Of a stretch of 64,000 nt of DNA, positions 16,641 to 25,884 are shown one piece after another. The first letter of the stretch is position 1. Every line of letters starts with the position of its first letter. The notes under the pieces were generated by a model. The model was not told where the DNA came from. It was given only the letters and a program-made list of their open reading frames with translations, and did not search any database. Position numbers and translations under genes: made by a program. This DNA comes from Candidatus Rhodoferax randersensis (GTDB taxonomy: Bacteria; Pseudomonadota; Gammaproteobacteria; Burkholderiales; Burkholderiaceae_C): NCBI GenBank assembly GCA_016718155.1, contig JADKEH010000004.1:124001-188000 (forward strand). Reading direction: 5' to 3'.

Positions 16641-17368
16641 GGTCGACTCCGGTAGGCCAACGGCGTCTTCTCCAGCATCAGGCACATGGCTACCGCCGCC
16701 GCGATGGCGACCAATATATTGAGTTTCAGTGGCAACGCGAAGGCCGCCACGGCGGCGGTAGCAGCTACGCCAGCGGCCACCACGCGCAGCCGACTCGACG
16801 CCAACGAGCAAGCAATTCCGATTAGCGCCAGGATACCGGCGAATCCCAGGCCCCAGGCGGTCGGTACCAGGCTCGACAGCAGCACGCCCGCCACGCTGGC
16901 GCCGACCCAGGCAAACCAGTTCAAGCCGCAATTGCCCGCCAGGTAAGCTTGTTGGGCACGCACCTCGGCGGCGTTGCCGCCATGCTTGGGAAAACGCTTG
17001 ACGAACAGGACATAGCTCATGTCACCGGTCAGATAGCCGCACACCAAGCGCTGCGACAAGGGCAGGTGCATCACATAGGGTCGCATGTGGGCACTGAACA
17101 CGACAAAGCGCAAATTGACACAAAAGGCTGTCGCCAGGATCACCCACATCGGCGCGCCCGAGCTGATCAGCGGCACCGCCGCCAACTGCGCACTGCCAGC
17201 GAACACCAGCACACTCATGAGCAAGGCTTCGACCGTGCTCAAGCCAGACTTGACCATCGCCACACCCGTCATCAAACCCCAGGCGGCGATCCCCGGTGCG
17301 ACTGCGAACTGATCCCGCAAGCCCTGCCGAAACTCAGGATGGCGGTAGTTCTCAGGTAAAAAAAACAT
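16637..17368 (-). CDS. azlC: AzlC-family branched-chain amino acid exporter large subunit
   Basis: A 243-residue inner-membrane protein opening MFFLPENYRHPEFRQGLRDQ with FAVAPGIAAWGLMTGVAMVK following, then the family motif FAGSAQLAAVPLIS and NLRFVVFSAHMRPY. Several further hydrophobic segments fill the C-terminal half. ATG at 17368 gives the standard length; the frame is open further upstream but that part is antisense to fmt. It works with the overlapping azlD. No regulator of the Lrp type is adjacent. Confidence 0.87.
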   Translation of the reverse strand: MFFLPENYRHPEFRQGLRDQFAVAPGIAAWGLMTGVAMVKSGLSTVEALLMSVLVFAGSAQLAAVPLISSGAPMWVILATAFCVNLRFVVFSAHMRPYVMHLPLSQRLVCGYLTGDMSYVLFVKRFPKHGGNAAEVRAQQAYLAGNCGLNWFAWVGASVAGVLLSSLVPTAWGLGFAGILALIGIACSLASSRLRVVAAGVAATAAVAAFALPLKLNILVAIAAAVAMCLMLEKTPLAYRSRP

Positions 17369-17394
17369 GGCCGGATCTCGGTGCGGGTGCAAAC

Positions 17395-18399
17395 TCAGGA
17401 CGCGGCATGCAGGGTGTTGGAGACGGGCCCGCTCAATTGCATGCCAGGCTGGATGTCCATCCCGCGCAGGCACTCGGCTAGCGGCAAACGCTTGGCGCCC
17501 GAGCGCTGCAATTCGGTCAGGAGCACGACTGAGTCCACAGCGGCCACCGCAACACCCTCGCCGCTGACGGCCAGAATGCGGCCGGGTGGCGCGTTGGTGC
17601 TTGCAAGCCCTTGCGCCACCCGCGCATCCCACACTTTCAGCGCCTCGCCCTGGAGCTGGGTGGCCGCAACCGGAAACGGGTTGAACGCATGCACGCGCCG
17701 CACGATCAATTCGGCTGCTTGCGCCCAGTCAATCCAGGCCTCACCCTTGTCCAGTTTGGAAGCATAGGTAACGCCCTGCAGTGGTTGCGCAATCGGCTTG
17801 AGTTCGCCGCGCGCCGCCAAGGCCAGTGCCTGAACAATCAATGCACCACCCAGACTGGCCAGGCGATCATGCAGCAAAGCGGTGGTGTCGGTCGGTGCAA
17901 TGGGCGTGCTCTGCCACAGCAGCATGTCGCCCGTATCCAGGCCGGCATCCATCTGCATGATGGTCACACCCGTTTGCGCATCACCGGCCTCGATTGCGCG
18001 GTGAATCGGTGCCGCGCCGCGCCAGCGTGGCAACAGCGACGCGTGAATATTGAGGCAGCCGAGCCTGCTGGTGGCGCCCATCTCATCAAGCACCCATTGC
18101 GGCAGGATCAGGCCGTAGGCGGCCACCACCATCACCTGCGCCTGGGCCTGCTCAATGGCCTGGCGCGTCTGCGCCGCATCTTCGGCGCACTTGCCGTCCA
18201 GGCGAAGACTACGCGGTTGCAGGACAGGCAGTTGCATCGCGGTGGCCGCCTGCTTGACAGCCGACGCCTGCAACTTCATGCCGCGACCTGCAGGTCGGTC
18301 CGGCTGCGTCAAGACCAGGACGACCTCGTGCCCGGCGTCCACCAGACTCGTCAACGCAACCCGTGCGAACTCGGGTGTTCCCGCAAATATCAGCCTCAA
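17395..18399 (-). CDS. fmt: Methionyl-tRNA formyltransferase
   Basis: A 334-residue enzyme that formylates initiator Met-tRNA from 10-formyl-tetrahydrofolate. It starts MRLIFAGTPEFARVALTSLV, has VVAAYGLILPQWVLD near residue 92, the catalytic NIHASLLPRWRGAAPIHRAI near 117 and GVTIMQMDAGLDTGDML. The C-terminal domain (from about 210) binds tRNA. The start overlaps the def stop by 4 bases, giving the classical def-fmt operon. Confidence 0.96.
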   Translation of the reverse strand: MRLIFAGTPEFARVALTSLVDAGHEVVLVLTQPDRPAGRGMKLQASAVKQAATAMQLPVLQPRSLRLDGKCAEDAAQTRQAIEQAQAQVMVVAAYGLILPQWVLDEMGATSRLGCLNIHASLLPRWRGAAPIHRAIEAGDAQTGVTIMQMDAGLDTGDMLLWQSTPIAPTDTTALLHDRLASLGGALIVQALALAARGELKPIAQPLQGVTYASKLDKGEAWIDWAQAAELIVRRVHAFNPFPVAATQLQGEALKVWDARVAQGLASTNAPPGRILAVSGEGVAVAAVDSVVLLTELQRSGAKRLPLAECLRGMDIQPGMQLSGPVSNTLHAAS

Positions 18400-18905
18400 C
18401 GCTGCTCCTCGCGCAGTGCTTTCAGCATTTTCTTCTTGATCCTGTTGCGCTTGAGCGGCGACAGGTATTCAACGAACACCTTGCCCACCAAATGGTCCAT
18501 CTCATGCTGCACACACACTGCCAGCAGACCGTCAGCCTCGATGATTCGATTGACCCCCTGAGCGTCCAGCGCGCTGACCTTGACTTCGTCGAACCGCTCC
18601 ACCCCGTCGTAGATGCCGGGCACGGACAGGCATCCCTCTTCATTAAGGTGCTTGTCCGGACTGGACCAGACCAACTCAGGATTGATCAACACCAGCGGTT
18701 GGTCACGTTCCTCGGACACGTCGATCACGATCAAGCGCTCATGGACGTCGACCTGTGTCGCAGCCAGACCAATGCCCTTGGCTTGGTACATGGTTTGCAG
18801 CATGTTCGAAATGAGAGTCTTGATGCGGGCATCGACCGCTTGCACTGGTTTGGCAACGGTGTGAAGTCGCGGATCGGGAAAACAAAGGATGGGTAGTAGT
18901 GCCAT
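18396..18905 (-). CDS. def: Peptide deformylase
   Basis: A 169-residue metallo-hydrolase that removes the formyl group from nascent proteins. All three family motifs are present: GIGLAATQVDVHER (motif 1), EEGCLSVPGIYDGVER (motif 2, metal cysteine) and QHEMDHLVGKVF (motif 3, two metal histidines and the catalytic glutamate). It precedes and overlaps fmt, and is divergent from the LysM gene across 234 bases. Confidence 0.96.
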   Translation of the reverse strand: MALLPILCFPDPRLHTVAKPVQAVDARIKTLISNMLQTMYQAKGIGLAATQVDVHERLIVIDVSEERDQPLVLINPELVWSSPDKHLNEEGCLSVPGIYDGVERFDEVKVSALDAQGVNRIIEADGLLAVCVQHEMDHLVGKVFVEYLSPLKRNRIKKKMLKALREEQR

Positions 18906-19139
18906 GGAAATGAAAGGTCAATAGGGGCCCGATGCCGCGGCGTGGTTGCCGCGGTCGATCGTGCCAAGTCTTCGAGATGTCGTTATTTTCCCCACTTTTC
19001 GCCGTTGCGCACTTCGCACGCTCCGGAAAACGTTGCCGAATCAATGGCTTGGGAGCAAAATCGCGCGTGAATTATCAAGATTTTCCAAGGGAAAGCCGGG
19101 CTAGGCCCTGCAATCCCGAACTGCCGTGAGGCCTCCATA

Positions 19140-20390
19140 ATGCAGCAAGACACGACTCAACACATGATGGCGACGCCGAAACTGGCGCTGACCGCCCTGC
19201 TCACCGTCACCGCGCTTGCCAGCGCCATGACGACGTCCAGCGCAATCGCGCAGAACCTCACGGTCACACCAGGTCAGAAAGCCACCGCCGAACAGGTCGC
19301 GCAGACGGGCGTGCCGCTGAGTGAACTGGCCGCCAACGCCCCGGACGAGTACACCATCAAACGCGGCGACACGTTGTGGGCCATATCGGGGCTATTTCTG
19401 AAGAGCCCCTGGCGCTGGCCAGAGTTGTGGGGCATGAACCTTCAGGACATCAAGAACCCACACCGCATCTACCCCGGTCAAAAGCTCTATCTCGAAAAGA
19501 AAGATGGGCGCGCCACGCTTCGCACCAGCCGCTCGGCTTCAGCCGGTGATGATGTGAGTCAGACAGTTGGGGATACGGTCCGGGTCTCGCCACGCACGCG
19601 GTTTGAGAGCCTGGCCGACAGCGCGGTGCCAACCCTCAAGCCCCACTTGATCGAGCCGTTCTTGGCCGAACCGATGGTAGTCGACAAGGATGAGCTGAAC
19701 ACCGCGCCGCGCATCGTAGCCACGCAAGAGGGCCGCGTCTTGCTGACACGCGGCGACCGAGCGTATGCACGTGGGCAAGGCGGCAAGCCACTGGTCGATG
19801 CTGGCGGCAAGCAACAGGTTTTCCGCGTGTTCCGCGAGGCAACACCCCTGGTCGACCCGGTCACCCGCGAGATCCTTGGCTACGAGGCCGCGTACGTCGG
19901 CAAGGCGCTGTTGGCGCAAAGCGAAACCACCTCGGATACCATTGACAAAGACGGCAAGTCCAACTCGGAGATCGTTCCAGCCGCAATTGACATCGTCGCG
20001 GCCAAGGAAGAAATGCAGGTGGGCGACCGGCTGGTGCCAGAACCCGAGCGGCAACTGCTGAGCTACATCCCGAGGTCCCCTTCGGGCACGGTGGACGGGC
20101 GGATCGTATCGGTCTACGGCAACGCCGTGGTCAATGCAGGGCAGAATCAGGTGGTCGCAATCAATCTCGGCAGCAAGCATGGCATCGAAAGCGGCCACGT
20201 GCTGGCTATCCTCAAGGCCGGTACGCGAATGGTTGACAAGACCGATCCGGCATGGCCAAGTATCAAGTTGCCCGACGAGCGCAATGGCCTGCTGATGGTG
20301 TTTCGCACCTTCGAGAAGGTCTCCTACGCCCTGATTCTGGATATCCGGGACGGCGTGCGAATTGGCGACCGGCTGGTTGCTCCGCGTTGA
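19140..20390 (+). CDS. Secreted LysM-domain protein
   Basis: A 416-residue protein with a signal peptide ending near SSAIAQ (about residue 37), one LysM domain near 71-120 (DEYTIKRGDTLWAISGLFLK and NPHRIYPGQKLYL), and a long C-terminal region without an enzymatic motif that I recognise. LysM domains bind peptidoglycan, so it is likely periplasmic. ATG at 19140 is supported by GTGAGG upstream and by the signal peptide. In Burkholderiales this family regularly stands between def-fmt and dprA, as here. Confidence 0.85.
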   Translation: MQQDTTQHMMATPKLALTALLTVTALASAMTTSSAIAQNLTVTPGQKATAEQVAQTGVPLSELAANAPDEYTIKRGDTLWAISGLFLKSPWRWPELWGMNLQDIKNPHRIYPGQKLYLEKKDGRATLRTSRSASAGDDVSQTVGDTVRVSPRTRFESLADSAVPTLKPHLIEPFLAEPMVVDKDELNTAPRIVATQEGRVLLTRGDRAYARGQGGKPLVDAGGKQQVFRVFREATPLVDPVTREILGYEAAYVGKALLAQSETTSDTIDKDGKSNSEIVPAAIDIVAAKEEMQVGDRLVPEPERQLLSYIPRSPSGTVDGRIVSVYGNAVVNAGQNQVVAINLGSKHGIESGHVLAILKAGTRMVDKTDPAWPSIKLPDERNGLLMVFRTFEKVSYALILDIRDGVRIGDRLVAPR

Positions 20391-20490
20391 TCGATGGCAT
20401 GGACGGTAGCCAACCCGTCCGGTCAGGCCACCGCGTGACTGCGGCTGCGCGTCATCACATGGCCGTCGGCTAAACGCGTCAAACCCAGAC

Positions 20491-21684
20491 ATGGAACGCT
20501 CCGAACTCGAGGCGTGGCTGCGCTTGAGTCTGACCGACGGTGTCGGCAACGGCACCGCGCGCAAATTGCTGGGGGCCTTTGGCGCACCCGAAGCCATCTT
20601 TGGGCAGGCTGAGACGACGCTGTTTCAAATCGTCAGCCCGGCACAGGCGGCGGCGCTCGGCCGCAGGCCCGCCAGCCTGAGCGCGCTGGTGGCCACGACT
20701 TGGGACTGGCTCTGCGGCGGCGATACCCACCATCGCCAGATCGCCGTGCTCGGCGCCACCAACTACCCGTCCGCTTTGCTGACCATGGACGACCCGCCCC
20801 TGATGCTGTACCTGATGGGCGGCCCGCCACAACACACACCGATTTCAGAGCCTCCGGCAGATCCAGCAGTGCAGTCTGACTGGCTGGCAAGCGGTCTGCG
20901 CCACTGCATTGCCATTGTCGGCAGTCGCAACCCCACGCCTCAGGGAGCCAGCAATGCCCGACATTTTGGGCGAGCCCTGGCCAGCGCCGGGCTGACTGTG
21001 GTCTCTGGGCTGGCGCACGGCGTCGACGGTGCGGCCCATGAAGGCGCGCTGGAGAGCGTTTCAGGTCACTCACCGCGCCTGGCAACGATCGCCGTCGTTG
21101 GCACCGGCCTAGACCGGGTCTACCCGAAGGAGCACCGTGAGCTGGCGCATCGCATCGCGGCCAACGGCCTGATCCTGAGCGAGTACGCTCTCGGGACGCC
21201 GCCCCTCGCTGCCAATTTCCCCAAGCGCAACCGCATCATTGCTGGCCTTGCACAGGGTACGCTGGTGGTTGAAGCCGCGCTGAAGTCCGGCTCACTGATC
21301 ACTGCAAAACTGGCCGCCGATCAGGGCAAAGAAGTGTTTGCCATTCCCGGATCGATCCACTCCACCCAATCACGAGGTTGCCACAGCCTGATCAGACAGG
21401 GTGCGAAACTGGTGGAGTCGGCCCAGGACGTGCTGGAAGAACTCAGGCTCGCGCCTGCCGCCGTACCGTTCGATGATCCAGCTGAAGACGCTTCACGAGC
21501 CGCAATAAACGCTGATCAGACGCTGCTGGAGGCATTGGGGTTTGACCCGGTGAGCCTGGACGCCCTGCAGGCGCGTTGCGCCATGGAGACCGCCGCCATG
21601 CAGGCCCAGTTGATGACGCTGGAACTCGACGGTCATGTTGCGCGCCTACCGGGCGGCCTGTTTCAACGCGTGGTGGCACACTGA
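20491..21684 (+). CDS. dprA: DNA-processing protein DprA
   Basis: A 397-residue protein that loads RecA onto incoming single-stranded DNA during natural transformation. The Rossmann-like core shows AIVGSRNPTPQGASNARHFG, LTVVSGLAHGVDGAAHEGAL, VVGTGLDRVYPKEHREL and FPKRNRIIAGLAQGTLVVEA with EVFAIPGSIHS later. A winged-helix domain ends the chain (about 335-395). An insert of about 25 residues with EPPADPAVQSDW sits before the core. It lies 100 bases after the LysM gene and is followed by a palindromic repeat. Confidence 0.95.
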   Translation: MERSELEAWLRLSLTDGVGNGTARKLLGAFGAPEAIFGQAETTLFQIVSPAQAAALGRRPASLSALVATTWDWLCGGDTHHRQIAVLGATNYPSALLTMDDPPLMLYLMGGPPQHTPISEPPADPAVQSDWLASGLRHCIAIVGSRNPTPQGASNARHFGRALASAGLTVVSGLAHGVDGAAHEGALESVSGHSPRLATIAVVGTGLDRVYPKEHRELAHRIAANGLILSEYALGTPPLAANFPKRNRIIAGLAQGTLVVEAALKSGSLITAKLAADQGKEVFAIPGSIHSTQSRGCHSLIRQGAKLVESAQDVLEELRLAPAAVPFDDPAEDASRAAINADQTLLEALGFDPVSLDALQARCAMETAAMQAQLMTLELDGHVARLPGGLFQRVVAH

Positions 21685-21728
21685 TCAGTTGAGGACCGAA
21701 CGTCGCTCCGGTCCGGCCCGTCCCGCAA
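21684..21728. repeat. Dispersed palindromic repeat, copy B
   Basis: Begins at the last base of the dprA stop with ATCAGTTGAGGAC, holds the stem GGACCG (21693-21698) / CGGTCC (21709-21714) and ends GTCCCGCAA, the same end blocks as copy A at 9284-9333. A short related stretch GAGTTGAGGAC follows the smg stop at 22316-22326. It may terminate dprA. Confidence 0.55.
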
Positions 21729-21804
21729 AGCCTCAAAAGCGAGAAAAGCGGCACCGTTTGGTCAACTCGGCTATGGCCCCGTCTTTCTGGGCTATATTGA
21801 GACC

Positions 21805-22314
21805 ATGTTTGAAGTGCTGGTCTTTGTCTACGAAAACTATTGGCGCGGCGATGCCTGTCCCGAGTGGGATTCGCTGGAGCGAAAACTCAACGCGGTCGGA
21901 TTCGACGATGAAGAAATCCAGGAAGCGCTGGCCTGGTTGAGCGACCTCAAGGCTGCCACCTTGGGCGCCGGGCTATCGCAGCGGCCCAGCGAACACCGTG
22001 ACGTGACGCACTTATCGGATCCTGCCCTGCACCAACCATCCCCGGACAGCATGCGGATCTACTCGACCAAGGAGCAAACGCACCTGGGTGCGGCGTGCTT
22101 GAGCTTCATCGGTTTTCTTGAGGGCCTGGGAGTCTTGTCGATCCCCATGCGGGAAATCGTGCTGGACCGCGCTCTCGCTACCTCGGGTGATCCGGTGTCG
22201 CTGGATGACCTCAAGATCATCGTACTAATGGTGTATTGGAGCTTTGGCGAAGAACCCGATGCACTGTTGCTGGATGAACTTTGCGACAACACCACGACGC
22301 GGGTGGCGCACTAG
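21805..22314 (+). CDS. smg: Smg family protein (DUF494)
   Basis: A 169-residue protein starting MFEVLVFVYENYWRGDACPE, the standard Smg opening, with a helical acidic composition throughout. It is normally encoded between dprA and topoisomerase genes in beta- and gammaproteobacteria, which matches the position after dprA. Its molecular role is not established. A TATATT box lies 6 bases before the ATG, so the transcript may start very near the initiation codon. Confidence 0.9.
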   Translation: MFEVLVFVYENYWRGDACPEWDSLERKLNAVGFDDEEIQEALAWLSDLKAATLGAGLSQRPSEHRDVTHLSDPALHQPSPDSMRIYSTKEQTHLGAACLSFIGFLEGLGVLSIPMREIVLDRALATSGDPVSLDDLKIIVLMVYWSFGEEPDALLLDELCDNTTTRVAH

Positions 22315-22325
22315 CGAGTTGAGGA

Positions 22326-24908
22326 CTACTCCAGCAGCCGCTCCGGATTGGCTGCCAGCTTGGCCAGGGCATCGCGGGTTGCGCGCACGGTAAGGGTTTC
22401 TTCTTCCTGCGGCAGCAACAGGCCAGCCTGCAGGTAGGCAGCCAAGCGACCAGCCTGAATCAGATAGCTGTGCCCATCCATCGACGCGAACAAATTCAGA
22501 TGTTTGCGCTCGCTGCGCCAGGCAAATTGAACCTGTTTGACATGGTTGTTGTGATCCAGGGTGAACCAGGCGCCCAATTGAAGCTCCTGAGCCCACGCCA
22601 GCATCGCCGCGGTAGGTTTGGAGCCACCGTCTGCCACCACATCAATGGAAGCGGCGTCGATTCCCAGCATCATCTCAATGCTCTCGGCATCTAGAGGCAG
22701 ATCGCCCATACCGTCTTCAGAGACAAAGTCCTCCAGATTGGCCAGCCGCTGCGCCATGGCCTCGATCTGGGCCTGCGGCACCGCTTTGGTCTTGGAGAGG
22801 AACGCGTCAGCCAACGTGTCGCTCACGGTCTTGATATGGGCTTCCTGATCGGTTGGTGAGACCCCAAGCATCGTCATACCCGTGCGCAAACGCTGCAACA
22901 GGTGCGGCAAATCCTGAATCACCCTGGCCCGGTCACTCCGATTGGGCTTGGCACTGGCGGCCCAAAGCAAATCCGTCGCCGATTTCTTGAGCGCCAGCGT
23001 CTCGGGATGCTGGGGTCCCTTGCGAACAGCGGCCACCGCCAGCACCTCGGCCCAGACCTTGAACAGAAACTCGCGGATCTCGTCACGCACCGGCATGTCT
23101 TTGAGCAGGTTGCGCATCTCGATCGTGTACTGAATCGTCAAGGTCTCCTTTTGCTCGACCTGCTGGGCCACACTGACCACTCTTTGCGTCGCACCACGCT
23201 CGGTCAGGAACTTGGACAGGAACTTCTGAAATTCTTCGTAGACCAACTGGTAGACGCGCTTGCCGGTCTCAGGATACTGTTCGATCACCTGCACAACGCG
23301 CTTGATCTCGGTTTCCAGCGCGCCACCATGGATGCCGCTGGCGTCAAATCCCATCACACAGGACCCCATGCGGTCAATCAATTGTCGTGCCGGGTGGTTG
23401 AGGGTGCCAAAGAAATCCGGCTCCTCCAACGCCACGCGCAGCACTGGCATTTGCAATCGCGCAAACCAGACCCGGATACCCGGCGGGATGCGCTCCTCTT
23501 GCAGGATCGCCTGAAACATCAGTGCCACAATCTCAATGGTCGCCTTCTCGGTTTTAGTCTCGGCTTTTTTCTTCAGCTCGGTGGTCTGGTCGCGCAGCTT
23601 GACCGCCACCCTTTGCACACCCGCCGGGCTGTAGTCCTCCACCACGGTGCCGCCCGCGGCATAGCGGCCAGAATCAGGCGGCGGGCGCACCGCAATGGCG
23701 GCTGCCAGGGCCGGCGACGCTGGCTGGAACGATGTCGCTTCAAAGTCCGCGCCACCGCGACCCACCAACAAGCGCTTGAGCTGGCCCATGACGCCCTGTG
23801 CGCGCATCTTGGCGCGTGCCAGTGGCGTCGTCGCCGTCATCAGACGTGTCTCGTCGGAGGTCGCCCAGTGCGCTTGCTCCGCCGCTGCGGGTGGTTTGCT
23901 CGGCGCGCCGCGAGACGGCCCGCTGGCAGAGGCGCGTTGCCCCGACTCTTCGGCGCCACTTGCGCCAGCCCCGCTATCGCCCCCCCACCCCAGCCGCCCC
24001 CCAAACGCACCGCCAGCCCGATTGGCAGGGGGTGGTGCAGACCGTTGTTGCGGCGCGCCACCTAGCGCGCGTTCATTGGGACGTGCGTCCTGACGGCCCG
24101 GCCCCGCCCCCCCGCCGTAGGCCCCTTGATCGCCATACCCGCCCTGGCCCCCTGTATCGCGGTAATACCCGCCGCGGGATGACTCCGAAGCGGGCTGGCC
24201 ATCTACCGCGGCCGGCGGACGCGGGCCCGTGGGTCCGCGCGTCGGCGCACCGCGCTTGACCCGGTCCTTCAGGTCGATCGTGGGCAATACACCTTGCTTG
24301 ATCAGAAAATCATTGCAATTGGTGTAGGCCACCTTGAGTCGTTCGGTCAGATGCTGGTACACCACATCGTTAACCAAAGGCCACGAATCACGCGGCATGC
24401 CGCTAACGCCCCATTGCTCGACCATCAGCAGGACCAGCACTTCGGGCAGCAGAATGTCATGGCTCTCCAACTCATCAAGGCCTTCGAGAACCCGCATCCG
24501 CACCCTCAGGTCGTTGAGCTGGCCACTGACTTTGTCCATCACGCCGAGCACCAGGCGCGAGGCCAGAATCTTGTTTTCGACGACGTCGGTTCCGACCAGC
24601 TCAAACGCACCGTCCAGGCCAGCATCCAACGCATTCTTCGGCTTGGCCTTGGCGGGCTGCAAGGCAAGCTGCCAGACCCTCAGCGTGCCGTCCAGCCAGG
24701 CTGGACGCGCCTTTTGAAAGTAACTCCAGGCATCGCGACGGGTCTGCATGTCCCGTGACGAGGCCGCCTCGTTCATCAGAGACGTCAAACGCTCCTGCAC
24801 CAGCGTTCCCAATTCCACCATGGCGCGTGTCGCTTCCGCCACGAAACGCTTGCGCATCTCCAGGGCCAATTGCGCCCGTTGGGAGAAGGAGGGGTTGTTG
24901 ACCGCCAT
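22326..24908 (-). CDS. DUF1631 family protein
   Basis: An 860-residue protein typical of DUF1631, a betaproteobacterial and gammaproteobacterial family of unknown function. The N-terminal part (1-225) and the C-terminal part (about 370-860) are helical and charged. Between them, about residues 225-360 form a low-complexity glycine/proline/alanine/arginine linker (GGYYRDTGGQGGYGDQGAYG and similar). The C-terminal segment LQLGAWFTLDHNNHVKQVQF resembles a PilZ-like fold seen in the family, which hints at cyclic di-GMP signalling, but this is inference. It follows secF by 17 bases on the same strand. Confidence 0.8.
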   Translation of the reverse strand: MAVNNPSFSQRAQLALEMRKRFVAEATRAMVELGTLVQERLTSLMNEAASSRDMQTRRDAWSYFQKARPAWLDGTLRVWQLALQPAKAKPKNALDAGLDGAFELVGTDVVENKILASRLVLGVMDKVSGQLNDLRVRMRVLEGLDELESHDILLPEVLVLLMVEQWGVSGMPRDSWPLVNDVVYQHLTERLKVAYTNCNDFLIKQGVLPTIDLKDRVKRGAPTRGPTGPRPPAAVDGQPASESSRGGYYRDTGGQGGYGDQGAYGGGAGPGRQDARPNERALGGAPQQRSAPPPANRAGGAFGGRLGWGGDSGAGASGAEESGQRASASGPSRGAPSKPPAAAEQAHWATSDETRLMTATTPLARAKMRAQGVMGQLKRLLVGRGGADFEATSFQPASPALAAAIAVRPPPDSGRYAAGGTVVEDYSPAGVQRVAVKLRDQTTELKKKAETKTEKATIEIVALMFQAILQEERIPPGIRVWFARLQMPVLRVALEEPDFFGTLNHPARQLIDRMGSCVMGFDASGIHGGALETEIKRVVQVIEQYPETGKRVYQLVYEEFQKFLSKFLTERGATQRVVSVAQQVEQKETLTIQYTIEMRNLLKDMPVRDEIREFLFKVWAEVLAVAAVRKGPQHPETLALKKSATDLLWAASAKPNRSDRARVIQDLPHLLQRLRTGMTMLGVSPTDQEAHIKTVSDTLADAFLSKTKAVPQAQIEAMAQRLANLEDFVSEDGMGDLPLDAESIEMMLGIDAASIDVVADGGSKPTAAMLAWAQELQLGAWFTLDHNNHVKQVQFAWRSERKHLNLFASMDGHSYLIQAGRLAAYLQAGLLLPQEEETLTVRATRDALAKLAANPERLLE

Positions 24909-24925
24909 GGTTCAATAATCAGTTG

Positions 24926-25879
24926 CTATACAGTCGCACCCGCGTTGGGGTCATTGGGATCCTCTTCCTTCTTCACGCCACCCTTGACCAGATCCTCACG
25001 GTCAATGCCCAGCCACATGACAATGGCCGCTGCCACAAACACCGACGAGTAAATGCCAAACAAGATGCCGATTGTGAGGGCCAGCGCAAAATAGTGCAGG
25101 GTAGCCCCGCCAAACAACAGCATCGACAAGACCATCAACTGCGTGCTGCCGTGCGTGATGATGGTGCGACTGATAGTGGATGTGATCGCGTTGTCGATGA
25201 TTTCCGTCGGCGTCATCTTGCGGTAGCGGCGAAAATTCTCCCGGATCCGGTCAAAGATCACCACCGATTCATTCACCGAATAACCCAGCACGGCCAGCAC
25301 CGCCGCCAGCACCGGCAGGGAGAACTCCCACTGGAAAAACGCGAAGAAGCCCAGAATGATGATCACATCATGCAAATTGGCAATGATGGCCGCCACGGCG
25401 AACTTCCACTCAAAGCGCACCGCCAAATAGATCATGATGCCGACCACCACAAATGCCAGCGCCTTGAGGCCATCGACCGCGAGTTCGTCGCCAACCTGTG
25501 GCCCAACGAACTCATTGCGCCGCATGTTGGCCGATGCGTCGGCCGCCTTGAGCGCCGCCATCACCTGGTCACTCTGAGTGGCTGATGTCACGCCCTTTTG
25601 CACCGGCAGACGAATCAACACGTCGCGCGAACTGCCGAAGTTCTGCACCTGCACGTCGCTGAAGCCGAGCTTGGCAACGGCATTGCGCACCGCGCCCAAA
25701 TCGGCGGGCTGGGAGTAGCTGACTTCCATCAGCGTGCCGCCAGTGAACTCCACCGACAAATGCAGACCGCGCGAGAACAGAAAGAACACTGCCGCCAGAA
25801 AGGTCGCCAGTGAGATCAGGTTGAAGACCAGCGCATGCCGCATGAACGGAATGTCGCGCTTAATTTTGAAGAATTCCAT
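24926..25879 (-). CDS. secF: Protein translocase subunit SecF
   Basis: A 317-residue inner-membrane protein with six hydrophobic segments. It shows LHLSVEFTGGTLMEVSYSQP after the first membrane helix and the conserved SVNESVVIFDRIRENFRR with TITRTIITHGSTQL-like TSTISRTIITHGSTQLMVLS. SecF works with SecD and YajC to pull proteins out of the SecYEG channel using the proton motive force. It begins 5 bases after the secD stop. The highly charged tail GGVKKEEDPNDPN is in the cytoplasm. Confidence 0.95.
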   Translation of the reverse strand: MEFFKIKRDIPFMRHALVFNLISLATFLAAVFFLFSRGLHLSVEFTGGTLMEVSYSQPADLGAVRNAVAKLGFSDVQVQNFGSSRDVLIRLPVQKGVTSATQSDQVMAALKAADASANMRRNEFVGPQVGDELAVDGLKALAFVVVGIMIYLAVRFEWKFAVAAIIANLHDVIIILGFFAFFQWEFSLPVLAAVLAVLGYSVNESVVIFDRIRENFRRYRKMTPTEIIDNAITSTISRTIITHGSTQLMVLSMLLFGGATLHYFALALTIGILFGIYSSVFVAAAIVMWLGIDREDLVKGGVKKEEDPNDPNAGATV

Positions 25880-25884
25880 GCTGC

